Source: Pollenia angustigena (lineage: Eukaryota; Arthropoda; Insecta; Diptera; Polleniidae). Taken from it: DNA of 64,000 nucleotides. Positions 1 to 12,413 of this stretch are shown piece after piece. The DNA is taken from contig OV884059.1 of NCBI GenBank assembly GCA_930367215.1, positions 37,377,882 through 37,441,881 of the forward strand, in the 5' to 3' direction. The notes under the pieces were generated by a model, which was not told the origin of the DNA, made no database searches, and saw nothing but the letters and a program-made list of their open reading frames with translations. Every line of letters begins with the position of its first letter. The stretch's first letter is position 1. The position numbers and the translations under genes were made by a program.

Positions 1-676
1 GACGATAATTTGGTGACCCATATCCAAATCTGACTCTGTCCAATCATGAAAACTGCGACAATGATTACCTCGTCTACAATATCAGCCACAATAAATACGT
101 GATGGGCGCTTGTATTGGCCATACTTAATTGTACTTTTACTTTCCAATAGACAGTGGCAGACTTACCCCGCTTAGTGGTTCGATTGATTTTTGGATTAAA
201 TCGTGTCTTATAATAGAATGTGTGCCTCAGTGTCCACAGTAAAAATTCGTTTTTGACCGTTGATGTAAACACAAGCAGTAAGATTCCTGTTACTCCCTTG
301 CACTACTGATATAGAGATTGTGGGGCCCTCAGATGTGGAAGCTAGCCCATGACCCGCAGTGCAAGCTATTTTTAGTTTAAAGGTGACTCTTGTGATGTGT
401 GGTGATTCGCACGCTGCACAGTGGCGCCCGTAGAGCAAACGAGGTTGCAAAAATCAAATTTTCATGAGCGCCGACGAAGTTTTCAATAAACCCATGTTAT
501 AGGAAACTTTTCAACGATTTCAAATATGCCACTCTTAATAATATCACATTTTAAGTTTAGAAGATATAACCGTTCAAAATTGACCGACTTTCGTTTTTCA
601 AAAAAACACACAATTTTTAGTCAATTTGTTGCGATTTCTGGTGTAATATCACGAAAAATAGGTAACGAATCGCCTT
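1..676. other. Non-coding, unassigned
   Basis: No reading frame here looks like a known protein. The 80-codon minus-strand frame at 208-450 has no recognisable domain. I see no repeat ends. Confidence 0.4.
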
Positions 677-735
677 ATTATACCCTTCACCACAGGTGGT
701 GAATAGGGTATATATAAGTTTGTCATTCCGTTTGT
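677..735. repeat. Hairpin motif of dipteran-type interspersed repeat
   Basis: A short inverted motif (TACCCTTCACCAC / GTGGTGAATAGGGTA) forms a hairpin. A related hairpin lies at 20528-20560, and a GAAGGGTAT motif at 11832. Motifs of this kind are common at the ends of interspersed repeats in flies; family not assigned. Confidence 0.4.
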
Positions 736-1146
736 AATTTCTTTAATATTGATGTTAGACCCTATAAAGTATATATATTCTGGGTCCTTATAAGAAGCGA
801 AGTCCGTCTGTCCGTTGAAATGGATTTTCCGAAGACCCCATATATGATGGGGCCCAGGTTATTATACATTTATGTCACATATGGTCCGGAATTGTTTCCT
901 ATTGAACCTCAGACAGATCGGGCCAAAAATGGCGGAGTTATGAGCAAAAAACCACGACTACCTCTAATTTTTCCCTTGTGGTTGCTGTTTTTGTTTTTTT
1001 TTATTCGAACGAGTTGAATGTTAAGCATAACAAACACATACACACGCTTGTACATGGTTGGTCGCTTAAATTGAAAAATACATACCTACATATTTAACAG
1101 ATAATTTGACGGAATATATTCTACTTTAATTCTTCATTTGAAATAG

Positions 1147-1245
1147 CGTTAATAGCTGAGTTGTTTGGGCGGTTGACTAAGCAGCGTGTTGTGTTTAGTA
1201 ATTACCGCGGTTCGAATCCGACGTTCACCTTTTGGAAAAACAATT
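1147..1245 (+). repeat. tRNA-like / SINE-like sequence
   Basis: An A-box-like stretch (TAGCTGAGTTG, near 1152) is followed about 50 bases later by a perfect B box (GGTTCGAATCC, near 1209). The arms do not fold into a full cloverleaf by eye. A tRNA-derived SINE head or decayed tRNA fits better than a working tRNA gene. Confidence 0.4.
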
Positions 1246-1267
1246 TTTTTTTATATTTTTTATATTC

Positions 1268-1315
1268 TACTAGCTTAACCCGGTGCGCTTCGCTACACTG
1301 CTTTAACCACTTTTT
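1268..1315 (+). repeat. Head of interspersed repeat (TAGCTTAACCCGGTGCGC)
   Basis: The same head occurs at 56062 (TAGCTTAACCCGGTGCGCTT) and in diverged form at 55253 (CTAGCTGGACCCGGTCCGC). It marks the start of a dispersed family whose body here is the tandem array that follows. Confidence 0.6.
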
Positions 1316-2764
1316 CAGTTGAGAGCTATTTAATATATGAATCCTATGGGAGGTGTTTCCCTCCCGCGCCTACCCGCTTTTTTCTATTTTCAAAAGTGTA
1401 GTATACCATAAGAGTGACTTCTACAAAGTTTGAACATGCTTACTATAACAGTTCTTAAGATATGCGATATTAAACATTGGCGTCCTATGGGGGTAACGTT
1501 TCCCCGCTGCTATTTTTTTCACTTTTGGGGTTCAGAAGATCATACTACAAAAAGTTAAACAAAATGAGTGCAGCGGCTCTAAATTATATTTCTATCTATG
1601 AGGGGTACTGCTCCTCCTCTGTCTACCCCGCCCATTTCTATATAGTTTACCATAATAGTAGCTTTAACCACGTTTGAAGACTACCCCTTTAATAGTTCTT
1701 CAGTTGAGCGATATTTAATATATGCATCCTACGGAAGGTATTTCCCTCTGCGCCTACCCGCCTTATTTTTATTTTCAAAAGTGTAGTATACCATAAGTGT
1801 GACTTCTACAAAGTTTGAACATTCTCACTATAACAGTTTTTAAGATATCCGATATTAAACATTGGCGTCCTATGGGGGTAACACTTCCCCCGCTGCTATT
1901 TTGTTTCAATTTTGGGGCTCAGAAGATCCTACTACCAAAACTTCAACAAATTGCTTGCAGCGGCTCTTATTAATATTTCTATCTATGAGGGGAACTGCTC
2001 CTCCTCTGTCCACCCCGCCCATTACTATATTGAAATTTAAAGTTTGCTATAATAGTAGCTTTAACCGCGTTTGAAGACTCTCCCTTTAATAGTTCTTCAG
2101 TTGAGCGATATTTAATATATGCATCGTATGGGAGGTATTTCCACCCCTGCGCATGCCCGCTTTGTTTTTATTTTCAGTAGTGTAGTATACCATAAGTGTG
2201 ACTTCTACAAAGTTTGAACATTCTCACTATAACAGTTCTCAAGATATGCGATATTAAACATTGGCGTTATATGGGGGAACCACTTCCCCCGCTGCTATTT
2301 TGTTTCAATTTTGGGGCTCAGAAGACCCAACTACCAAAAGTTCAACAAATTGCTTGCAGCGGCTCTTATTAATATTTCTATCTATGAGGGGTACTGCTCC
2401 TCCTCTGTACACCCCGCCCATTACTATATTGAAATTTAAAGTTTGCTATAATAGTAGCTTTAACCACGTTTAAAGACTTTCCCTTTAATAGTTCTTCAGT
2501 TGAGCGATATTTAATATATGCATCGTATGGGAGGTATTTCCACCCCTGCGCATGCCCGCTTTATTTTTATTTTCAAAAGTGTAGTATACCATTAGAGTGA
2601 ATTGTACAAAGTTTGAATATTCTCACTATAACAGTTCTCAAGATATGCGATATTAAACAATGGCGTCCTATGCCACTTCCACCGCTGCTATTTTATTTGA
2701 ATTTTGGGGCTCAGAAGATCCTACTACCAAAAGTTAAACAAAATGCTTGCAGCGGCTCTTAAAA
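1316..2764 (+). repeat. Tandem array, 3 full units of 385-399 bp plus a partial unit
   Basis: Units begin at the motif CAGTTGAG at 1316, 1701, 2098 and 2497, giving lengths of 385, 397 and 399 bp. The fourth unit stops after about 268 bp. Each unit is itself a dimer: GCGATATTTAATATATGCAT and GATATGCGATATTAAACATTGG are diverged copies, each followed by CCTATGGG-like sequence. The short reading frames in each unit (1477, 1862, 2261) are by-products of the repetition. Confidence 0.85.
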
Positions 2765-4817
2765 TATGCGATATTTAATATTGGCATCCACGAAAAAATA
2801 TGGCACCGCCCCTTTGTCCAATACACCTTTTTACCACTGTTTTAATTAAACGTATTTCTATTCATGGCAACAACATATATACCAAATATTATCGCCGTAG
2901 GTCAAAAAATGTCATAGATAATAAACATCTGCATGAAACTTAATAATGATGTTCATGAAACCTTCATTAAAATTTTGTGTTCGCTTCATTCGTATTCAGT
3001 AAGATGAAATACTATGAAATGAAAGCAGTGAACACTTGATATTTAAGAGACGAATAAGATGAAATTAGTTTATTTGCTTATACAAGAGAATATGAACATC
3101 AACAACCATGAAACAGAACAACCATTGAACAAATCTCGAATAAGTTCATGGAAAAACAGTATGATTTAAATGTCAGTGTTGCCAGTTGTAGAAAAATAAA
3201 AACAAAAGAAAGTTAAAAAAAAAATAGAAATAACCGTGAGGGGTAAATGCAACAAGTTAAAGAGATACATTAATATTGAAATAAAAACTCAAATTTATTT
3301 TTGTTTTCAATATAAATTTTCAATAAAATTAAATATATTTAATTTTATTTTCAAAAACATTTAAGGCCAGTTTACACGGTAATACAATGTATTACGACTT
3401 TGTAGAATCAATATATTATGAAATTCTCTCCGTGTTTAAAATAAAAAAATAAAAATCTTTTGTAAGTATAATTCATGTTTACACGGATGGTATAAGTAAA
3501 ATCAAAAATAATAACAAAAAAGCAGATGGTTGCAGTTTTAAATTTTTACAAAAACAACTTGAAAATTTCCTGAGTTGATTTTAGTTGTTTTTGTAATTGT
3601 ATAAAAATGCTACCACCTTCAATATACTCCGTTAAAATGCACCTCTGGTGTGATGAAAATACATAAGTTTCTAAAATGGTTTAGAAAAAAACCATTTACC
3701 GACCGCTTGTCAGATTTTGCATTCGTATTCTCTCTTACTCAATGCATTTTGCTTTTACATGATATGATTTCTCTCATTCTACATTATGTCGTAATACAAT
3801 GTATTACCGTGTAAACTGGCCTTTACTAACATTAAAAAATTTTCGGCAATATATTTGTCTTAAACAGAAAAAAGTAGATAGCTAATAAATTAAAAATGCT
3901 TAACAATCTACAGATATTATTATAATGAGAACTAAAAAAAATGAGATAATTCATGGTTAAAATAAAAGAGATAAATTCTAGGCAAAAAGTGTCATATACA
4001 TCATCCAGCACGATCAACATCCATCGTTTTCATATTATGATGTAAAGCATAATTTGTTCGACTAACGCTGTATTCCACCCAATGACGCAACGTTTTTCGC
4101 AAAGTAAATTTCTTGCTTTTTTTTTATAAAATGTTACATATTATCTACCAAAAAAAACACGTATGGTTAAAAAGCTGTTATGCTACATACAAACGTGACA
4201 TCGAGACAAACGTGAACCGTTATTAATTATATTAACTTACATTAATTTTCAAGTTTTTAATATCTTTCGAAAAAAAAACTACCACGTGGTCAGACTCCTA
4301 AGACACTTACAAAACTAACAATTAAATTTCTCATAAACTCATTCCTCCTTTTGTTTTTCATCTTTTACCTAAAAATGTGTTTGATTTTTATGAGTTCGTT
4401 TCATTTCAGGGCCGTGTACAGTACATTACAAGACAATAAAATCTTGCTATGTTTCAAAGATTTGTATTATTCAAAAATGCAAATGACAAACAAAAAAAAA
4501 ACATATTTTGCATTTTATTTATTGTTTATATTCCAAATTAAATTACACATGGACAACGCATGCAAATAATTACATGAATTTACTGAAGTGGCAACATTGC
4601 TATTGAGTATTAATAAAAATAAATGAGAGAGAATGAAAACTATGAAACAAAGCCCGTTTCATTGAACAACCTCTGTGTGTTTGCGATATGAAACGAAATG
4701 TGTTCATAGCAGCATGAATAAAACAACAGTTTGTTCGGTAATCTCAATTTTATTCGAACACGACTTTCAGTGAATAAGCATTTCAGTATGTTTATGAAAG
4801 AAGTTGTTCATGCAGCC
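2765..4817. other. AT-rich non-coding sequence around a MITE
   Basis: No coding potential. GCATGAA-type motifs at both ends (near 2932 and, inverted, near 4815) hint at a diverged TIR element interrupting the repeat family of 1268-2764; the match is too weak to delimit. Confidence 0.3.
3364..3822. mobile_element. PIF/Harbinger-like MITE, TTA target duplication
   Basis: The ends are inverted copies of AGGCCAGTTTACACGGTAAT continuing about 30 bp with one mismatch. TTA flanks both sides (3361-3363 and 3823-3825). No ORF inside. A 3-bp TWA duplication is typical of PIF/Harbinger. Confidence 0.8.
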
Positions 4818-5010
4818 CTTTAATAGATAACACGATTTTAAATTTTGGGTTGTATGGGGGTGGCATCGCCTCTTTGCCCAGTCACAATTTTATATAGCCT
4901 AATGTCTCTTCCAGGGTCACAGTTACAGGCTGTGAAAATTTCAAGGCCATCGGTCAAGTGGTTTGGCCTCCTATAAGGCACAACTATATATACCCTGCAG
5001 GAAATGTCAC
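4818..5010 (+). repeat. Tail-like part of the same interspersed repeat family
   Basis: Contains GTATGGGGGTGGC followed by GTGAAAATTTCAAGGCCATC and a CTATATATACC end. The layout resembles the compact copy at 56058-56222 (head, TTTCAG..ATCGGT, TATATATAGA end), so it may be the far end of the expanded copy that starts at 1268. Confidence 0.35.
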
Positions 5011-5493
5011 TAGTGAATCTGTACTGATTCACTATTGACACAGTCACCAGTACTAGTGACCTTTTATACCCCAGGCAATGTTATTTACTATAGACATTTA
5101 ACATGTGCGTGTCATTGGAAATCTACCACTGGCGTTGGTACTATAGACTAGGTACTGACTAGGTAGTTCCTTTGGGAACATAAGTAGACATTGGAACCAG
5201 AGAATCGCTAGTTCATTTTAGTAAAAGTAGTCTACACTTGTTGTAAGAATATGAAATCATAACAACTTTTTTTTATTATTTCTTCAACTTTTATAAGAAT
5301 TGTACTTCTCAGTTGTTATTGATAAAATCTTTTTCGTATTAAAGCCAAATATAGTGGCAAATGTAATGTAGTGTGGACACTTTGTTGACAATGTCACCAA
5401 TATAGCCGACAAAACTGGTGACGTGGAAGCACTTGCACCCAGGTTTCCTTCAGGGTAGTTTTAGAAACTGTATGTTGCTATGTGTACAGCATC

Positions 5494-5722
5494 ATGGTCC
5501 AATTAGTAGGTCTGCTTGAAACGCCTGCTGATTTTTTGCAGAGTTGTGTTTTATACGTGCAATTGTTTTTGTAACAATTGCTTTTGACATTTCCACCATT
5601 TCTTACACAAACAATTGCTTTTGTTCTTGACATCCTTATCATTTTTTACACAAACAAAATGCGTGTTGTTTTTTCTGTTGTTGGATTGTTGTAGTTGCGC
5701 GCAGACCTACTAATTGGGCCAT
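5494..5722. mobile_element. hAT- or Mutator-like MITE
   Basis: Terminal inverted repeats of 22 bp with one mismatch (TGG(T/C)CCAATTAGTAGGTCT) are flanked by a direct repeat GTACAGCATC at 5484-5493 and 5723-5732. The interior shares TTGTTGGATTGTTGTAGTT-like sequence with the element at 19869, so both belong to one diverged family. Confidence 0.75.
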
Positions 5723-5732
5723 GTACAGCATC

Positions 5733-6927
5733 TCTTCTAACATTTATATTCTTACACAAGTGTTGCCATGTTATTTAAAAAATCTTATTATTTCTAAAAA
5801 AAATCGCATGTGTTATTTGAAAACAAAACAAAACATTCAACAATATGTATGTATTTGCGTACGTAAAAGTTTAATATATTCAAAAAGCAAGAAACATGTA
5901 CGTTTGTATAATTTTATTGACGAAAACAATGACATAGAAACAGATCTTAAAATTTGTTCACAGCTTACTCTGGCATTTGACAAGGCCAAAAAATGCTAAA
6001 CTGATTTTTAAAATGCTAGAAATAATTCTTAAAGTTCATTATTTTTTTTAAGTCTTTATAAATTTTAGTGACTTATTTTAAACAAATTTAAAATAAATGG
6101 TAATATCTAAACAAGTATTTAGGTAGATTTGATATAGCATCAGATGTACACAGTTGGTTAAGTTTGAAATTGGAAGGCCCTCTGATAACGATTTTATTTC
6201 CATTTCGATTTAAAAGAATTTATAGAAAGATATTTAGACCAGATCACTTTTTTATATATAAAAAAAAGTCATCATTGATTGCGTAAAAGCTAGTTTATAA
6301 CAATTTATAAGAAAATGTTAGATTAAATCACTTAGACTATTCCCTCCAACTTTTAAAATTAATCAAAAGAAGCTTAAAACATTTCTTAAAAAGCTAAATA
6401 AAATGCCAAATAAAACTTTTGCAGCTAAATCTAAGTTTTTGGTGCTGAATTTACATTCAAAAATGGAAAGTCTTCATTAAAAATCGCACAAACATTGTCT
6501 TGTAAAAAATAAAATGAAATTTATTTGAACTTTTATATCGTTATATCATATATTACAAATTTTTAAAATCAACATGATAAGGTCATTTCTAATATTCCCT
6601 TAATATTAAATTTTTTTACTGGGCTGGTAAGATATACTCGATATTTCCTAACTCTGAGGAACTGGCTGATACTGAAAGCCGTGGACCTAGGCACATTGTT
6701 CAGTAAAATATATAGTAACTCATATTATTTTAAAGCTTATTTTGTCTTTTGTTCTGAGTTATTAAATACTTTTATCTTTAAACTTAAAACTTTATTTACC
6801 AATTTAATAGACTTCTTATTTTTTACCAAACTTTTTATGTACAACTCCTTTTTTCGCTGGAATCCAACTATACTTAACTTGGTTATTGACCTAATTTTTT
6901 TACGCATTGCCAACACTTCAAACGTAA
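5733..6927. other. Non-coding AT-rich sequence
   Basis: Two short plus-strand frames (5721-5999, 6681-6941) have no recognisable domain. Part may be the 5' leader of the LINE whose ORF begins at 6928. Confidence 0.35.
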
Positions 6928-9900
6928 ATGTTCAACTCTAGTACAGTACAATACGCATATAAGAAAGCCTAAAAATGCACCGATTTTCTTTCTTATATGC
7001 AAGCTTTCTTATAAAGAAAACACGCATATAAGAAAGATACTTTCTTATATCTGTAACACGCATATAAGAAATATACTTTCTTATATCTGTAACAAGCATA
7101 TAAGAAGGATATTTTCTTATATACATCAGTAACAGAATTTAAAAAATTTCCTATAGAAATATATAATTGAAACAAAACTGTTTAATACTAATACATACTA
7201 CACTTCATTTTGTACTAAATTTCGTTTATTTGTCGTACAAATATAAGTAAATATATAAGTACACAATTAAAGATAGAAACATAACAAAAACAAAACAGGT
7301 GATTGCACTTCACTTAAAATCACATTTGATAAAAAAAGTAATTTGGTAAAAAAAATATTAATTCATCATCACTAAGAAGAATGAATACATAGCTTAAAAA
7401 CATGTGTTTACTTAAAAAATACTATTAAGTAACACTGAACAAATCTTAAATTTTTTTTTGGACGAGCTCCTTTTCATGGGTTCTAAAGAGAATATCTTCT
7501 AATTTACAAATAGTATCGTTGCCTTCGTCAACGTCTAGATATTCTTTGAAAAATAAAAATCAATTTTAACCGAGGTTAAAAAAAATTCAATTGTGAGAAT
7601 ATGTACTACTTTCTTATACACGTACCATTTTCTATGGAATGAGCATAATTTTCTTCAGAATTTGTTTCTTATAGAAGAGTTTTTCTTATAAGCGAGTTTC
7701 TTATATGAGATTTATTTAGCACGCAGATATATACAAATGTGCATGGTGTCTGAAGATGTCTTTCTTATAACCAAGTTTTTCTTATGAGCGAGTTTCTTAT
7801 ATGCGTATTGTACTGTAGTCAAAATTCCAGATACTGTGTTTACAACATGCTTAGAGTCCTAGCCAAACAACGGTCTGATCTTAATATTGTGCACTTAAAT
7901 GCACAAAGTTTAAATAACAAAATCGATGAATTTCGGCATTTATTTATATCGTCAGGTGTTGATATCATTTGTGTTTCTGAAACATGGTTCCAATTAGATG
8001 TGCATGATTCAGTGTTTAGTTTACAGGGCTTTATACTATTCCGTTCCGATAGAAGAATTCTTGTTGATGATGTAGTAACCAGAGCTAGAGGTGGTGGAGT
8101 TGCGATTTATGTTCAAAACGGAATTTCTTGTAAAGTAAAACTTTCCAATAGAATTGGCAGTGAAACTGAATATTTATTTCTAGAAATCTCAACCTCTTAT
8201 AATAAGAAAATGCTATTGGGCAGTGTGTATAGACCTAGTAGTAAGATGAACGTAAATCCCCTCATTTCAATTCTTGAGGATATCACTGTTAAATTTGATG
8301 ATATTGTTATTATTGGTGACTTTAATAATAACCTTTTAGTTGATAACTCGTTAAAAGATCCTATGCACTCTCTTCATCTTTATCCTGTGAATGACTCTAC
8401 TCCAACTCACTTTCACATGACCTCTAATAGTTTGATTGATCTAGTATTCGTTAATAATAAACCTAAAGTACTTCTTTATGATCAAATCTCAGCTTCAGTG
8501 TTTTCTAATCATGATATTCTGTTTCTGACTTATAAACTGGCCGTGACTGCTGAGAATAAGTATATTACATACCGCGATTTATATAATATCGATCACACAA
8601 TTTTAAACCAGAATATTGATAACATTTTTTGGGACCAGATATATACAATTGATTGTGTAAATGACCAACTTTCTCTAATCCAGGAGAACGTTCAATTATT
8701 ATTTGACATGTGTGTCCCAATTAAAACTAAGCGGATCACAACGAATCAGCAACCTTGGTTTACTAACGAAATAATGTTATTAATAGAAAGACATGATGCT
8801 GCTTACAGTCGATGGAAGAGATTCAAAACTGATGATCTGAAGGATATTCACAAAGCTGCTCGTAGGGAGGTAACTCAGCGCGTAAAACATGCGAAGGCTA
8901 CATACTACCACAGAAAGTTTTCTTTAGCAATGGATAACAAATCCAAACGGAAGGAAATTCGCAAAATTGGAATAGGCCAGAAATTCAACAAAAGATGTAA
9001 TATGGATGCTGACGTTGACATTCTGAATGACCAATTTATAAATGTTAATGTCCAATCGCCAGCTTGTAACATTTATGATGATTTTTGCTTTGTCCCAATA
9101 CAAAATCCCTTTAGTTTTCGTTGCGTTAATCAGATTGAAGTTTTGGAATGTTTGTCATCTGTAAAGTCAAATGCGGTTGGTTCTGATGATTTAGTTCCCA
9201 TGTTTTTAAAATATTTAACACCTAGGCTACTTCCCTACTATACATATTTATTCAATTCTGTTCTCATGAAGTCTACTTTTCCCGATGCATGGAAGCAATC
9301 TAAAATAATCCCTATTCCTAAAACCAACAGTGAATTCAGGCCGATTGCCATTCTTCCGTTCCTATCGAAAGTCATGGAAAACCTCATAGCAAAACAAATC
9401 AATCAGTACTTAGAAAGTAATAATTTTCTGTCTGATAGGCAATCGGGTTTCATGAAAGCTAGAAGCTGTACCACTGCCCTACTGGATGTAGTTGAAGACC
9501 TCAGATCAAAGTTAGATGAAAACTTGCTTGCTTTCCTAGTTCTTCTTGATCATAGTAAAGCATTTGATACGGTAGATCATGCAATTTTATTAACAAAGCT
9601 TCAAAAATTATTTTATTTTTCGAATACAGCCTGTAATCTTATATATTCGTATCTTATGGACAGATCTCAACGTGTTTATCTTAATAATAATGTTTCAAAT
9701 TCATTAAATGTTAAAAGAGGAGTTCCTCAAGGTTCTGTACTGGGGCCACTCTTATTCTGTATGTACATTAATGACCTACCTGATGTTTTGACTGACAGCA
9801 AAGTCCATATGTACGCTGATGACGTGCAGGTTTACATGAGTGCCCATATAGAAAATGTAAGTTCTTGTGTAAACTCTTTAAATTGTGAATTAAACAAAAT

Positions 9901-10472
9901 TGACAGCAATAGAGCATTTGAAGTACCGGAAGTTAACATCAAGGGAAATATAATCGAGTATGTTAAAACAGCTGAGAACCTGGGAGTTGTTTTTAATGTT
10001 CGGCTAACCTGGTCAAACCATATTAATATCGTTGTGGGTAGAGTGCATAGAATGCTTCGCAACTTGTGGGCAGTAATAGATTCAACACCATTGCCCATAC
10101 GTATGAAACTTGCAAAAAGATATCTTATTCCTGTCCTAATTATACGGTTGTGAAATTTTTGCGAACTGTGACAGTGACGATCAACGTAAACTCAACTTAG
10201 CTTACAACAATATTGCAAGATATGTATTTCTCAAAGGACGTCGTGACCACATTTCACTCTACTCGTATCAGATATTTCAAATTAAGTTTGATAACCTCTT
10301 GAAACTTAAATGCCTTATATTTTTACATAAGATTATTATCTCTAAGCAGCCTATATATTTGTTCAATAGGATTCAATTTGCTAGATCTAACCGCGGAAGG
10401 AAGATTATTCAACAAAGATATAAGATTCTTCTGTCACATCGACAATTTTTCATTTATACCACAAGTCTTTAA
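6928..10472 (+). pseudogene. Non-LTR retrotransposon ORF2 (AP endonuclease + reverse transcriptase), interrupted
   Basis: An ATG at 6928 is followed 16 bases later by a TA-flanked MITE; the same frame resumes at 7818, so the start was split by the insertion. Encoded domains: AP-like endonuclease (HLNAQSL, VSETWF, IIGDFN, and an SNHD motif), then reverse transcriptase with DHSKAFDTV, GVPQGSVLGPLLF and an intact YADD. After the thumb region about 20-30 residues appear deleted (near 9900). A one-base insertion near 10141 shifts the frame, and the C-terminal part continues in another frame to a TAA at 10470-10472. The type suggests jockey/CR1-related LINEs. Not active because of these lesions, but relatively well preserved. 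Confidence 0.85.
6944..7815. mobile_element. pogo-like non-autonomous TIR element, TA duplication
   Basis: The ends are inverted copies of CAGTACAATACGCATATAAG, flanked by TA (6942-6943 and 7816-7817). CAGT termini with TA duplication fit the pogo branch of Tc1/mariner. Near both ends the motif CATATAAGAAAG/CTTTCTTATATG is repeated many times in both orientations, like subterminal transposase-binding arrays. No transposase is encoded. Confidence 0.8.
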
Positions 10473-12400
10473 AAAGGAGTTACATAAATTTTATCCATTT
10501 TCATTCGAAACTTCATTTGAGTACAATTTTTTTTAGTCAAAATTTATTGCAATATATAAAAAACTTAAGTTACATCAATAAAACTATTCTTCAATTTTTA
10601 AAATAGTTCTAAAGAAAGCCAGAACCATTTTATAAAAATCCCTAAAAAAATGCCAAGCGCTGCAAAATTGCCAAGATGGTCACACTGCTTAAAAATCGCA
10701 TAAACATGCAGGGTTATCAGCATATAAAAAAATATAATACTCAGGGAATATTAGAAATGCCCTCATCTTCTAATTTTACGACTATTTTTTTTACAAAAAG
10801 GGTGATACAACGAACACCAATCTAGTCTGTCGTCATAATATTAAAAGCAAACGTCTAATTTTTATTGTTGACATGGATAACATAGAACTATTACAAAAAA
10901 GCTTTATAACTGAAATTTAGCTCATAGAAAAAATGAAAAATGTTGAATATAATATAAAGTAACCTTCGGAAGGAAATAATTCCCAGTTTCTATATTTATA
11001 AATTTTATATACCTACATATATTTTATACATATTTACGCCTTTTAATTTACCCTCTTTTTTATTTTATTTTTATACCCTTTTTTTAAATTAATTTTGTTT
11101 ATAGGTATTTTTCTCTTTTTATAGGTAATTAATTTTGTTTAAATAGTTCCGTTTCAAATCTTAAAGATCGGAGCAAATTTTCTTAAATTCTTATTTAAAT
11201 ATTCAATTACCTATTCAAAGAATTGAATTTTGAATTTTTTTTACTTATTTAGCACGCCAATGATACAAGACCATTGCATATGTAACAATTTATATAAAAG
11301 ATGTTTTCATCGTTTGCTTTGGGTTTCTTCTTTTTTATTCAAAAGATGTCATCACTAAAAAATTTTATAAACAAATTGACGTAGGTTTATCATAAGAAAA
11401 ATATTTTGGGAAATTGAATACCTTTGTACCTATTTACAATAGCGGTTTTTACCCTTGTGTTAAGTGTAAATGTCCGTTTTACTTAATTCGATTTTATACT
11501 ACAAAGTGAGTGTCTTTTGGTATTTATTGTAAAGTAATGAATTTTCTAAAAAAAAAGAGAGATAGAGAGAGAGATAGCAAAAATAAGATTAACAAAGTCT
11601 GTAAGGGTATTTTACTACCAATACTGAATACCGTTTATTTCTATAAAACTTCTGCAAGGGAAGACGATTTAAAGACTTAAACTTTGGAAAAACTGGAAAC
11701 AGACTTATCTTAATTTTTTGAAACTTTGAAAAACTACGGCACGACGAAATTAAATGTGGGGATAGCTCAAAATAGATTTATTTACATCCAAAGAACGCTA
11801 TTTATGTAACTTTCTGTTCTTATCGCACAATGGTGAAGGGTATTTAAGATTCGGCATAGCCGAATATAGCACTCTTACTTGTTTTTTGTTTGTATTGATT
11901 GATGTATTTATTAAATGTATAATGATAAAAAAAATTAACTGTTTGCTTTGTGTTTCTCCTGGTAAACTATTTAAAAACTATCCGTTTTTCACTATTTTTC
12001 AACTTTGACGGAAAATAAAAAAAATCTATATTTTTCTATATTTGCCATATTTGCAAAACCTGTTCTTTGATTATTTCTTTACATAATTCAAAAGGTTTTA
12101 TCTGCCCTTACGTGCCCCTTTGGCTTCTAGAGGCAAAAAAAGGTTAAAAAGACATGGTTGCAGAAATTGTATGGCGTCCATCCCTTATATGTTTTGACTG
12201 ACAGTAGTTTGATCTAATAGTTTGAAAAAAACTACTCATTGAAATTAGCAGGTACGTACCTCACATAAACAATACTTTGGCGTACAAATGGTCCAGAACA
12301 ATATTGACTTATGGTCCCTACAGGTAGGCACAAATCTTATTTGGAAACGTGCCTAATATCAAAATTGCATTATTGATGTTTCCCTACACTGGAAAAATCC
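10473..12400. other. Non-coding sequence after the LINE
   Basis: AT-rich, no coding potential. It includes a short GA-rich stretch (about 11548-11575). I did not find element ends for most of it. Confidence 0.4.
11832..11886 (+). repeat. 3'-end-like motif of a dipteran interspersed repeat
   Basis: GAAGGGTAT, a hairpin ATTCGGCATAGCCGAAT, then ACTCTTACTTGTTTTTTG. The order resembles the conserved terminal hairpin of repeats spread through fly genomes; the family name is not certain. Confidence 0.4.
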
Positions 12401-12413
12401 ACGTCCGTCATCA

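Noticed and set aside
1147..1245. Functional tRNA gene
   Set aside because: Only box-like motifs; no complete cloverleaf.
1477..2473. Three related 66-70 aa ORFs
   Set aside because: They recur because the DNA is a tandem repeat; no conserved protein feature and they degrade between units.
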